A stretch of 64,000 nucleotides of DNA, taken from NCBI GenBank assembly GCA_034003725.1, contig JAVEYB010000007.1, positions 1 to 64,000 of the forward strand, in the 5' to 3' direction. Shown here one piece after another: positions 26,876 through 34,420 of the stretch (positions are counted from its first letter, which is position 1; each line of letters starts with the position of its first letter). The stretch comes from Candidatus Zixiibacteriota bacterium. GTDB lineage: Bacteria; Zixibacteria; MSB-5A5; GN15; FEB-12. The translations under genes were made by a program, and so were the position numbers. The notes beneath the pieces were generated by a model that saw nothing but the letters and a program-made list of their open reading frames with translations, did no database searches and had not been told where the DNA came from.

Positions 26876-27046
26876 TCAACGATCGTCATCGTCATCAGCG
26901 AGGTCAACCGGGTCTTCGTCGAAATACTCTTCGTCGTCGAACCCGTTACCGGCCGCCATGTTGGCACACTCAAGCGAGCAGAAATATTGACCGCCCTGCT
27001 TGACCGGCTTGCCGGATATGGTCTCTTCACAGAATGCGCATTTCAT
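26876..27046 (-). CDS. 56-residue zinc-ribbon-like protein with acidic tail
   Basis: The minus-strand frame from ATG 27046 reads MKCAFCEETISG, then FCSLECANM, and ends in an Asp/Glu-rich tail with five consecutive Asp residues. Two Cys pairs (CAFC and CSLEC) fit a small treble-clef or zinc-ribbon site. GAGGTAA lies six bases upstream of the start. It converges with greA, ending 39 bases from it. Such small CxxC proteins are often annotated as hypothetical; the function is unknown. Metal binding is inferred from the Cys spacing. Confidence 0.65.
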   Translation of the reverse strand: MKCAFCEETISGKPVKQGGQYFCSLECANMAAGNGFDDEEYFDEDPVDLADDDDDR

Positions 27047-27231
27047 AACGCATTACCTCATCACAAGGTTAACCCAGCCGGACCGGCGCAGCCGGACCGG
27101 CCACCTGACAGATCGGGTCGGCTCCCGATCAAGCCTGACATGAAAACGAATTTCGAAGCTGAAAAGCAAAACAAAAATACTGGCGTTGCTGTTATTTCTC
27201 ACACTCTGTCACATGCGGGGTAACACCAAAA

Positions 27232-28221
27232 ATGACCAAAAAGTTCTATGTCGACGACATCACCCAAACCGTTGGCGAAACCCCCCTCGTCCGGATCCGG
27301 AAAATGACGGCCGACCGGGGAATACGCGCGACCGTTCTCGTTAAACCCGAATATCTTAACCCAACCGGGTCGGTCAAGGACCGAATGGCTATCTACATCC
27401 TCAATGAGGCCGTCAAGTCCGGCACCCTCAAACCGGGCGGAACCATCATTGAGGCCACCTCCGGCAACACCGGTGCTGCCGTGGCCATGTTTGCGGCGGC
27501 CCATGATTACAAGGCCGTCCTGACCATCCCCGACAAAATGTCCAAAGAAAAAGTCGATGCCCTCAAGGCCTTTGGAGCCGAAGTGCATGTCTGCCCGACT
27601 GCGGTCCCGCCGGACGATCCCAATTCCTACTACGAAACCGCCAAGCGGATCGCCCAAAGCCGCCCCGATGTCTTCATGCTCAACCAGTACCACAATCTGG
27701 ACAATATCAAAGCCCATTACATGACGACCGGCCCGGAGATCTGGCGGCAAACCGCTGGCCGGATCGACTGCTTCGTCGCCGGTGTCGGTACCGGAGGAAC
27801 GATGTCCGGCACCGCGAAATTCCTCAAAGAGCAGAATCCGGCTTGTGAAGTCGTCGCTGTCGACGTCGAGGGGTCCGTTTACTACGACTATTTCAAAACC
27901 CGGCGTATGCCCGAAGCCCACCCGTACCTCGTCGAAGGTATCGGCGACGACATGCTCTGCGAGGCCCTGGATTTCTCGGTCATTGACGAGATGTATCAGG
28001 CCAACGACAAGATCTCGTTTGTCTTCGGACGGGAGCTGGCTCGCCGCGAAGGGATTCTGGCCGGCGGATCCGCCGGCGCTGCCGTCTGGGCGGCCCTGGA
28101 ACACGCCAAAAAACTCGACAGCGGCAAAACCATGGTCGTTATTCTGCCCGACGCGGGCGCGAAATATATCAGCAAGATGTACAACGACGACTGGATGCGG
28201 GAAAAGGGATTTTTGGACTAG
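27232..28221 (+). CDS. Cystathionine beta-synthase/cysteine synthase family enzyme
   Basis: A 329-residue fold-type II PLP enzyme. NPTGSVKDRMA (about 44-54) has the Schiff-base Lys, TSGNTGAAV the substrate loop, GVGTGGTMSGTAKFL the phosphate loop, and GGSAGAAV the cofactor-ring Ser region. The C-terminal ILPDAGAKYISKMYNDDWM is the ending typical of cystathionine beta-synthases. There is no CBS regulatory domain. The next gene is a cystathionine gamma-lyase/synthase family member, so conversion of homocysteine and serine to cystathionine (reverse transsulfuration) is the likely role, though O-acetylserine use is possible. A GGGG run lies upstream of the ATG. Confidence 0.9.
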   Translation: MTKKFYVDDITQTVGETPLVRIRKMTADRGIRATVLVKPEYLNPTGSVKDRMAIYILNEAVKSGTLKPGGTIIEATSGNTGAAVAMFAAAHDYKAVLTIPDKMSKEKVDALKAFGAEVHVCPTAVPPDDPNSYYETAKRIAQSRPDVFMLNQYHNLDNIKAHYMTTGPEIWRQTAGRIDCFVAGVGTGGTMSGTAKFLKEQNPACEVVAVDVEGSVYYDYFKTRRMPEAHPYLVEGIGDDMLCEALDFSVIDEMYQANDKISFVFGRELARREGILAGGSAGAAVWAALEHAKKLDSGKTMVVILPDAGAKYISKMYNDDWMREKGFLD

Positions 28222-28315
28222 CCCATCGCACATGCTTTCCACTCCATTGCGGCCGGGCCGGTTCGCCTGACAGCCGTTTCACGTGGCTGCGGACATAAAC
28301 CTGATAGGACACTCC

Positions 28316-29473
28316 ATGCGCGATTACCTGAAAAAAAAGCAGTTTGAAACACGTGCCATTCACCTCGGCCAGGTTCCCGAGGACGGCACGCGGTCAGTGA
28401 CCACCGCCATCTACCCCAGTTCCACCTACCGGGTGGAGTATCCCGGCGATGAGTCCGGGTACGTCTACTCGCGTTGGGCCAACCCCACTCGTCGGGCGCT
28501 GGAGGAGACGCTGGCATCGCTGGAGAACGGCACCCGCGCCTTCGCCTTTTCGTCGGGACTGGCCGCGATGAATGCCGTGTTCGGTCTGCTGCGTCCGGGC
28601 GACCACGTCGTCACCCTCACCGACCTCTACGGCGGCACGCGGCGGCAGTTCGAACGCGTATTGCGCAATTTCCAGATCGATTTTTCGTATGTGGACGGTC
28701 GCGACCCGGCCGATTTCGAAAAGGCCATCACCGATAAAACCAGGTTGTTCTGGCTGGAGTCGCCGACCAATCCGCTGATGAATCTCATCGATATCGAGCG
28801 CGTGTCCGCGATCGCCGGGCGGCACGGTATTCGGACCGCGGTCGATAATACGTTTGCAACCCCGTATATCCAGAAGCCGCTCGATCTCGGCGCCGATATC
28901 GCCCACCACTCCGCGTCCAAGTACCTCGGCGGCCACTGCGATCTCATCGCCGGCGTGCTGGTCGTGAAAGACAGCGATCTCGCCGAAAAACTCTACTTCC
29001 AGCAGTACGCGGTCGGCGCGCAGCTCAATCCGTTCGAATCGTGGCTGATGCTTCGCGGACTGAAAACCTTGCACGTCCGCATGGAACGGCACTCGGTCAA
29101 TTCGATGAAAATCGTCGAGTACCTCGAAGGCGAGCCGATGGTCGAGCGGGTGTATTACCCCGGTATCGATGGACAGCCGATTCCCAACGGCATGAAGTTG
29201 CCGGGCGGTATGGTATCGTTCACGATCAAAAACGCCGACTTCGAGCGCGTGAAAAAGTTCGCCATGTCCACCAGGATCTTCGTGCTGGCGGAATCGCTGG
29301 GCGGGGTCGAGTCACTGATCAACCACCCGGCCTCCATGACCCACGCGTCCATCCCGAAAGAAGTGCGCGAACAACACGGCGTGACCGACAACCTGATTCG
29401 CCTCTCGGTGGGAATCGAGGCGGTTGATGATTTGCTGATCGACCTGCGCGGGGCCTTTGCCGCTATCAAGTAA
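28316..29473 (+). CDS. Cystathionine gamma-lyase/synthase family PLP enzyme
   Basis: A 385-residue member of the Cys/Met-metabolism PLP family. YSRWANPTRRALEE (near 49), SSGLAAMNAV, the DLYGGTRRQF loop, DNTFATPYIQKPLDLGAD and HSASKYLGGHCDL (Schiff-base Lys near 200) are all present, with SLGGVESLINHPASMTHA near the end. With the adjacent CBS-type gene it most likely cleaves cystathionine to cysteine; gamma-synthase activity cannot be excluded from sequence. The ATG at 28316 has AGGA five bases upstream. The gap to the CBS gene is 94 bases, consistent with an operon. Confidence 0.9.
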   Translation: MRDYLKKKQFETRAIHLGQVPEDGTRSVTTAIYPSSTYRVEYPGDESGYVYSRWANPTRRALEETLASLENGTRAFAFSSGLAAMNAVFGLLRPGDHVVTLTDLYGGTRRQFERVLRNFQIDFSYVDGRDPADFEKAITDKTRLFWLESPTNPLMNLIDIERVSAIAGRHGIRTAVDNTFATPYIQKPLDLGADIAHHSASKYLGGHCDLIAGVLVVKDSDLAEKLYFQQYAVGAQLNPFESWLMLRGLKTLHVRMERHSVNSMKIVEYLEGEPMVERVYYPGIDGQPIPNGMKLPGGMVSFTIKNADFERVKKFAMSTRIFVLAESLGGVESLINHPASMTHASIPKEVREQHGVTDNLIRLSVGIEAVDDLLIDLRGAFAAIK

Positions 29474-29495
29474 ACGACCGGCAAATACGGCCGCC

Positions 29496-30035
29496 TTACC
29501 AGTGGATGTCAACCGAGCGCAACGCAATACGGCGCGATAACGACTCCATGCCGCTAAGGATCCCCCGAAAGACCTTCGATCCGGTCTCGGTGGATCCGGC
29601 GCGCTCGACCCGCGCGATCAACTCTGTGTCCGCGTAGTCCAGCCGGTCGACATTCCGTCTCATCGCCTCAACGAGCTGGCCGAGCCGCGCTCGGTCCACG
29701 TCCCAGAAACGCACGTGTTGCCGTATCACCAGCGCGGTGGCCAGTGTCGGCAACGCCGCCGCATCGAGTTCGACCGCCGGCGCGGGCTCGGTGACTATAC
29801 TGCGGACCCGTAATAGCTCAGAGTCTTCAAGCGGGCGCCCCGATCGTTTAAAGAAGCGGTCGTCGAATACAAAGTCGGGGTGATGGTCGCCGATCGCAAG
29901 CGCCACGAAATCATACAGCAATTCCACGCCGTAGAGCGCAGCTGTAACATCCCGCAGCAGCAAAGCCCCGGTGGTTTCGAAGATGAGTCGTAGAACAACC
30001 GACGGCCGATCGGACTGATTGTGCATGGCGGACAT
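29496..30035 (-). CDS. Conserved-looking hypothetical protein
   Basis: A 179-residue soluble protein with a predominantly helical look (LLRDVTAALYGVELLYDFVALAIG near the N-terminus). No motif I recognise. GGAGGGACC immediately upstream of the ATG and a good sigma-70-like promoter at 30087-30116 support expression. Codon use matches neighbouring genes. It is convergent with the transsulfuration genes, separated by 22 bases. Confidence 0.65.
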   Translation of the reverse strand: MSAMHNQSDRPSVVLRLIFETTGALLLRDVTAALYGVELLYDFVALAIGDHHPDFVFDDRFFKRSGRPLEDSELLRVRSIVTEPAPAVELDAAALPTLATALVIRQHVRFWDVDRARLGQLVEAMRRNVDRLDYADTELIARVERAGSTETGSKVFRGILSGMESLSRRIALRSVDIHW

Positions 30036-30086
30036 GGTCCCTCCTCCCTGAGTAGCAGTGGTTCATATCGCTTCTGCCGCTTCTGT

Positions 30087-30116
30087 ATTATACGCGCTGC
30101 CCGCTTCTGTCGTCAG
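30087..30116 (-). promoter_or_regulatory. Promoter CTGACG-N18-TATAAT
   Basis: Minus strand: -35 CTGACG (30111-30116) and a perfect -10 TATAAT (30087-30092), giving a leader of roughly 45 nt to the ATG at 30035. Confidence 0.65.
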
Positions 30117-30270
30117 CAAAAACCAATGCCCGACCAATATTCGAACCGCCGGCGCATCAATTGCATCACTCGGCAAACCGTCATCAGGTGTCGTTTAGAG
30201 CGCTGACAAGCGGAGCCTCTTCGTCACCTCAACGCCTTCCGCCTCCTGCCCTGAGTTACGAGAGATTTTG

Positions 30271-30318
30271 TTGACAAAAACCGCGTTCCTGCCGATATTT
30301 CCAGTGATTGTAATCACA
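30271..30318 (+). promoter_or_regulatory. Promoter TTGACA-N17-GATATT with CRP/FNR-like palindrome
   Basis: TTGACA (30271-30276), 17 bases, GATATT (30294-30299), then the palindrome GTGAT-tgta-ATCAC (30304-30317) spanning the expected start of transcription. The palindrome matches the shape of CRP-family sites (GTGA-N6-TCAC). A bound protein there would repress. Confidence 0.55.
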
Positions 30319-30350
30319 CTGACTTTTTTGCCGGGAAAGGAGGAACGTAC

Positions 30351-30410
30351 ATGCAAGCCGCTCGTGAAAGAGATGCTCTCGACGTTCGCCCGTCCCGGCC
30401 GATCGACTGA
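30351..30410 (+). CDS. 19-residue ORF with strong ribosome site
   Basis: ATG 30351 is preceded by AAAGGAGG with seven bases spacing, the best ribosome site in the window. The peptide MQAARERDALDVRPSRPID is charged and has no membrane segment. The unit is bounded by its own promoter and terminator, so it may be a small mRNA, a small RNA with an incidental frame, or an attenuator leader for rsgA. No codon bias toward a particular amino acid that would indicate classical attenuation is evident apart from four Arg. Confidence 0.4.
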   Translation: MQAARERDALDVRPSRPID

Positions 30411-30439
30411 TTGTCATTGACGATTAGTTCCTCTTCGCG

Positions 30440-30465
30440 GTCTGCCGTCTCGGCAGACTTTTTTT
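30440..30465 (+). terminator. Rho-independent terminator of the short unit
   Basis: Stem GTCTGCCG/CGGCAGAC (30440-30447 and 30451-30458) with a 3-nt loop, then seven T residues. Confidence 0.9.
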
Positions 30466-30608
30466 GTGCGTCATTCTCGGCCCGACGTTGCGCCGGAGCA
30501 TCTCAATAACCCTGAGAAAACAATCGGGCGATATCCGATCCTCGGTATCCATCTGAATCGGGAAACCGGACGTCGCCGCAATAACACCACTGAATGGGAT
30601 AGATAACC

Positions 30609-31679
30609 ATGGATTTGCATATACTGGGGTGGACTGAGGAATTCCAGTCTTCCTTTGAGTCCACCGGCCTTAGTTCCGCCCTGCCCGCGCGGGTTGCACG
30701 GCAGGACAAACAACGCTACCTGTTGTTGTGCGAACACGGCGAGCTCACTGGACACATTACGGGAAAGATGCGTCACCAGAGTGCCGATGACGAGGATCTC
30801 CCGGCGGTCGGCGACTGGGTGGCGATCGAGCCGCGGCTGTCCGAGCTCAGCGCCACGATCGTGGCCGTGCTTCCCCGGCGAAGCGCCTTCCGGCGAAGTG
30901 TTCCTGACACACGGAAGGGTCCGGCACGGGCACAGGTGCTGGCCGCCAACATTGATACCGTTTTCCTCGTGTCCGGACTGGACAGCAATTTCAGTCCGCG
31001 CCGAATCGAGCGATTCGTGCTGCTGGCGTGGGAAAGCGGCGCGACGCCGGTGATCGTGCTCAACAAAAGCGATCTGTGCGATGATATCGACGCCGCAGTC
31101 GGTCAAACCCGCGCAGTGGCCGTCGGTGTCGATATTCACGCGGTCAGCGCCGCGCATCGCGATGGGCTCGAGCAACTCCGGCCTTACTGCTCGGTTGGAA
31201 AGACGGTGGCGTTTCTGGGCTCGTCGGGTGTCGGAAAGTCGACCCTGATCAACAGCCTGCTGGGCGAAGAGCGCCTGAAGACAACCGACACGCGGGCGGT
31301 CGACGGCAAGGGCCGGCACACCACTACGTCCCGCGAACTTGTCCTCCTGCCGGACGGCGGCATATTGATCGACACGCCCGGCATGCGCGGGTTGCAGTTG
31401 TGGAGCGACGGCTCCGGGGTCGAGGCGACCTTTGGCGACATCGAGGAATTTGCCGCCCGATGCCGGTTTCGTGATTGTCGTCACTCCACCGAACCCGGTT
31501 GTGCCGTGCAGGCCGCGCTTGAAAACGGCGAGCTGTCGCCCGACCGGTTCGAGAGCTGGCGCAAGCTGCAACGCGAAATTCAGTTTCAGATGCGGCGGCA
31601 GGACATTTCGGCCGCGCTGGCCGAGAAAGCGAGGTGGAAAAAGATCGCCAGAAAAATACGCGACCTTTACCGCGACTGA
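30609..31679 (+). CDS. rsgA: Ribosome small-subunit-dependent GTPase RsgA
   Basis: A 356-residue circularly permuted GTPase that acts in late 30S maturation. An N-terminal OB-fold (about 30-95, with VGDWVAIEP) is followed by the permuted G domain: G4 NKSD (near 151), G1 GSSGVGKST (near 203), and G3 DTPGMRG (near 259). The C-terminal zinc-binding site is formed by CRFRDCRHSTEPGC (near 286-299). All catalytic motifs are intact. No strong ribosome site lies at the ATG. It is downstream of the short transcription unit. Confidence 0.95.
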   Translation: MDLHILGWTEEFQSSFESTGLSSALPARVARQDKQRYLLLCEHGELTGHITGKMRHQSADDEDLPAVGDWVAIEPRLSELSATIVAVLPRRSAFRRSVPDTRKGPARAQVLAANIDTVFLVSGLDSNFSPRRIERFVLLAWESGATPVIVLNKSDLCDDIDAAVGQTRAVAVGVDIHAVSAAHRDGLEQLRPYCSVGKTVAFLGSSGVGKSTLINSLLGEERLKTTDTRAVDGKGRHTTTSRELVLLPDGGILIDTPGMRGLQLWSDGSGVEATFGDIEEFAARCRFRDCRHSTEPGCAVQAALENGELSPDRFESWRKLQREIQFQMRRQDISAALAEKARWKKIARKIRDLYRD

Positions 31680-31718
31680 CATCCTGCGCAATGCCAGCGG
31701 TCAGCTCCTGTGCCTGCT

Positions 31719-31890
31719 GTATCTCATGCGTGCTGTTTCCTGTGCGTGGCGTTGTGCGTGATGTATCTCGTGCCTGCTGTTTCCTGTGCGTGCGGCTGTG
31801 CTTGGTGTATCTCGTGCGTGCTGTATCCTGTGCGTGCGGTTGTGCGTGATGTATCTCGTGCGTGCCGTTTCCTGTGCGTGGTGTACGTCC
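31719..31890. repeat. 44-bp tandem repeat, about 3.9 units
   Basis: Units start GTATCTC(A/G)TGC at 31719, 31763, 31807 and 31851. The first three are exactly 44 bases long and differ at a few positions; the fourth diverges after about 31 bases. A partial unit precedes the first. The unit length is not a multiple of three. Confidence 0.9.
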
Positions 31891-31997
31891 CCGTGCACCA
31901 CGCACACTTTCCCGTAGGGCGGTTCTGTCTTGGAAACCGCCACTTGATCTTCGATCCCACCACGGCGGGTGGGCGACACGAACCCGCACGCGCGCGA

Positions 31998-32275
31998 AAA
32001 CAAAAAAATCATTGTACAAGCTTGATCGCGTGGACCTTGCGGCGAAATAGGTTCGTTTTGTCATTTTTAGGGGGCCCCCATTTTTTTGTTTTCCTCTTTT
32101 GGTGGCGCGGCCGCCATGTTGCGCCGCAGTACCTCTACATAGGGGGAAGCGAAGTTATTTCCATCGATGGTGTAGCGAAAGTGCAGGGGGATTGATTCGA
32201 GGAAACACGTGCATCGCGACGGAGAGGACGAGGGTCGAATAAGAGAACCCATAGCAAGATGGGCGACCCAGGCCG
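31998..32275 (-). repeat. Long dispersed repeat, copy B, inverted relative to copy A
   Basis: The reverse complement matches 2607-2880. The best-conserved part (about 32010-32195) includes the CACTTTCGCTACACCATCGA block and the GGGGGCCCCC core with CTAAAAATGACAAAACGAAC on its 3' side in repeat orientation. It has seven A residues where copy A has six. Confidence 0.85.
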
Positions 32276-32426
32276 TATTATGCAGAGCGCCCGTACCCGC
32301 GCCCCACGTTACCCGGCTCACGACGACCACGCCGACACCACACTTTCACAACAAACACCGAGGTAAAAGTGGAAGCTCCCCCTTTTACGAACAGCCCCGC
32401 GCAGACTGAGAAATAGGGAGAATATC

Positions 32427-32576
32427 ATGAGTGGCACAGCCAACATCAACGCACCATACGCCATCGGAGTATCCAACGGCGCCGTACTATCCGTCGATGG
32501 AAAAGAAAAGAAAAATGAGGACCCCCTAAAAATGACAAAACAAAGCCATTTCCTTGTAAGTCACACGCAGGCATGA
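32427..32576 (+). CDS. 49-residue ORF running through repeat copy C
   Basis: ATG 32427 has GGGAG six bases upstream. The product starts MSGTANINAPYAIGV and continues through DGKEKKNEDPLKMTKQ into the repeat-derived end. No family is recognised. Ribosome site and clean frame support possible translation, but overlap with repeat DNA and short length keep confidence low. Confidence 0.3.
   Translation: MSGTANINAPYAIGVSNGAVLSVDGKEKKNEDPLKMTKQSHFLVSHTQA
32490..32552 (+). repeat. Degenerate partial copy C of the dispersed repeat
   Basis: Matches the central part of copies A and B around GGACCCCCTAAAAATGACAA and the following AAACAAAGCCATTTCC, in the same orientation as copy A. The GGGGG half of the symmetrical core has decayed to GAGG. 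Confidence 0.7.
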
Positions 32577-32648
32577 TCGTACGACGGTTTTTTGCGTTCT
32601 TGACAGCGGGTTGATACCGATTCGGCGTTCGGCGCCGGTCCGCTGATA

Positions 32649-32715
32649 ATGTGATATCACATGTTGCCCGACGGACTAAATCGGACTTGACAGGACCACA
32701 ATCGGCCCCTATTGT
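32649..32715 (+). promoter_or_regulatory. Promoter TTGACA-N17-TATTGT with upstream palindrome
   Basis: TTGACA (32687-32692) and TATTGT (32710-32715) have a 17-base spacer. A perfect 14-bp palindrome, ATGTGATATCACAT (32649-32662), is centred about 66 bases before the expected transcription start, where activators bind. It would serve the DUF1579 gene with a leader of about 72 nt. Confidence 0.6.
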
Positions 32716-32794
32716 CACTGGCGAAGCAGTAGTCTCATTCAGTCAAAGCAATACCGAAAATATTCCATCAACACCTTCACACAGGGAGTCCGTC

Positions 32795-33373
32795 ATGAAA
32801 GCACGTTGGTCTGTCATGGTACTGATGATGGCGCTAGTCGCGGTGTGTGCGATTGTCGCGGTTGCCGATGATGTTCCGGCGCAGGGCGAGGGTGGGATGC
32901 CCCCGATGGGTCCGCCCGAGGAAATCAAAAATGCCGCCAAGATCATCGGCACGTGGGATGTTGCCACGAAGATGAAGATGGACACGGCGCAGGTGGAATG
33001 GATGGAGGCGCCGGCAGTGGTCACCTTCTCGTACTTTCTGGACGGCGGCGCCATCCGCATGGACTACGAGATGGAGATGATGGGTATGCCGTTCAAAGGG
33101 TTCAGCATCTCCACCTATGACCGTGAAACGAAGCAGTGGCAGGAAGTCTGGGTCGACAACATGTCGTGCCGCCTGAGCATGATGACCGGCACCGAGGAAA
33201 ACGGCGTGCGCATCATGACCGGCACCGACATATGGCAGGGGCAGGAGATGTTGACGAAAAACACCTCCTACAACTTCACGGATACCTCGTTCGACTGGAC
33301 AATGGAAAGCTCGGTTGACGGCGGCAAGACCTGGTTCACCGGCATGACCGCCACCTACACCAAGCGCAAATAG
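32795..33373 (+). CDS. DUF1579 family exported protein
   Basis: A 192-residue protein with a signal peptide (about 1-24). The mature part fits DUF1579: IIGTWDVATKMKM near 48, then SYFLDGGAIRMDYEMEMMG, GFSISTYDRETKQWQEVWVDNMS and a final beta strand GMTATYTKRK. The fold is a lipocalin-like barrel and the function is unknown. GGGAG precedes the ATG at 32795, which is preferred to upstream in-frame starts that would lie in the promoter. It has its own promoter and terminator. Confidence 0.82.
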   Translation: MKARWSVMVLMMALVAVCAIVAVADDVPAQGEGGMPPMGPPEEIKNAAKIIGTWDVATKMKMDTAQVEWMEAPAVVTFSYFLDGGAIRMDYEMEMMGMPFKGFSISTYDRETKQWQEVWVDNMSCRLSMMTGTEENGVRIMTGTDIWQGQEMLTKNTSYNFTDTSFDWTMESSVDGGKTWFTGMTATYTKRK

Positions 33374-33407
33374 TCTGTGTAAATCGCGGCACGGCGAGTT
33401 TCGTGAC

Positions 33408-33442
33408 AACGCCGGAGGTGGTGTAAGCCTCCGGCGTTTTTT
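33408..33442 (+). terminator. Rho-independent terminator after the DUF1579 gene
   Basis: Stem AACGCCGGAGG/CCTCCGGCGTT (33408-33418 and 33428-33438) with T-rich 3' side to 33442. Confidence 0.9.
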
Positions 33443-33518
33443 GTTTATCCCGAGATGTCCCGCCCGGAGGCGGGGGTGTTTTTGCGATTTGACGGCACTG
33501 CCGACCGCCGGATATCCC

Positions 33519-34139
33519 TTACGGCATGGAGAGAACGCCGATACTGATCAGGCTGATCAGCAGCGAGGCGATCGCTATCACCAGCTGAAGGGTGTCGACA
33601 GTCGCGGAGTATTTGGCTGATCCGAAGACCGGTTCGCGACCGGACGACGAGCTGGTCCGTCGTTTCGCGCTCTTGCGGTACGTCAGATAATGCCAGATCG
33701 CCTCGGCCAGCCGCTTGTACGGAAGAAGCGGTATCGATGCGACCCCGGCGGTGATGGTCGTGAAGACGATCGCAGTCCAGAGCGGGGGCGGTTCGGCCCA
33801 ATAGTCGAAATACCACGGGTACACAACGGTGGCGGCGGACATCGCGCCTATCAGCAGCACCCACCCGACATACGGGACTTTAGCCAGCCGCATGACGTAT
33901 CCGACGGCGAGCGGAATAACGAGCAGGATAGTCCCCCAGTGCACGAAGATGTCGGCGGCATGATACAGGATCAGCGAGGACTGCAGATAAACAGTGCCGC
34001 CTACTGTGGCGAGCATGAACCAGACATACCCCATCACGGCGCGTTTGAAGCGACGAACTCCTGTTTGCGGAGCGGAAGCCGAGGAACGCGCGGAGCCGGA
34101 GCGCCGGGAGGCGGGCAGGTATTTCGTACGGGTAGCCAT
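33519..34139 (-). CDS. Hypothetical multi-pass membrane protein
   Basis: A 206-residue protein with a basic, Ser-rich N-terminus, four hydrophobic segments between about 35 and 140, a basic cytoplasmic stretch, and a last helix at about 183-203. No family is recognised. A GATAAT box lies nine bases before the ATG on its strand and there is no Shine-Dalgarno, similar to greA, so a near-leaderless transcript is possible. The gene ends about 77 bases from the DUF1579 terminator. Confidence 0.65.
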   Translation of the reverse strand: MATRTKYLPASRRSGSARSSASAPQTGVRRFKRAVMGYVWFMLATVGGTVYLQSSLILYHAADIFVHWGTILLVIPLAVGYVMRLAKVPYVGWVLLIGAMSAATVVYPWYFDYWAEPPPLWTAIVFTTITAGVASIPLLPYKRLAEAIWHYLTYRKSAKRRTSSSSGREPVFGSAKYSATVDTLQLVIAIASLLISLISIGVLSMP

Positions 34140-34420
34140 CTACCCGACATTATCGGAAGCACGGGAGCAGTATCTGAGATCAAACTGAGATTTCGCTATG
34201 CGCTTGCCGGGCAATACAATACAGAGGCGGTTCGCCGGCGTCACGGAGCGCGCTTGAACACGAGCGGCGGGAGGGCGCTTGGTTCAGGATCGGGCGCCAA
34301 TACGTACTTTCAGCACTCGGACGAAATCGCCGTCGGACTGCAACCAACAAGAGCTTTCAATGGCAGTGCGGCGACGCAGAGCAACACACCGAGATATGAG
34401 CCGGACAGAACCTCTTGTGC

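Larger units (their letters stand above)
30036..30608. other. Intergenic region holding a short transcription unit
   Basis: No gene of normal length. On the minus strand it contains the promoter of the 179-residue gene. On the plus strand lies a compact unit: promoter and palindrome at 30271-30318, a 19-codon frame at 30351-30410 with a strong ribosome site, and a terminator at 30440-30465. Confidence 0.6.
31680..32794. other. Repeat-rich intergenic region
   Basis: About 1.1 kb without a normal gene. It carries a 44-bp tandem repeat (31719-31890), the inverted long repeat copy B (31998-32275), a hairpin GTAAAAG...CTTTTAC near 32364-32389, a 49-codon frame (32427-32576) that includes the degenerate copy C, and the promoter region of the DUF1579 gene. 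Long minus-strand frames across the tandem repeat change repeat phase every unit and are not coding. Confidence 0.7.

Noticed and set aside
31719-31890. CRISPR-like periodicity
   Set aside because: The whole 44-bp unit repeats with no unique spacers, so it is a simple tandem array.
31324-32064. 246-codon minus-strand frame through the 44-bp tandem repeat
   Set aside because: The repeat unit is not a multiple of three, so each unit is read in a different phase; it also runs antisense into rsgA.
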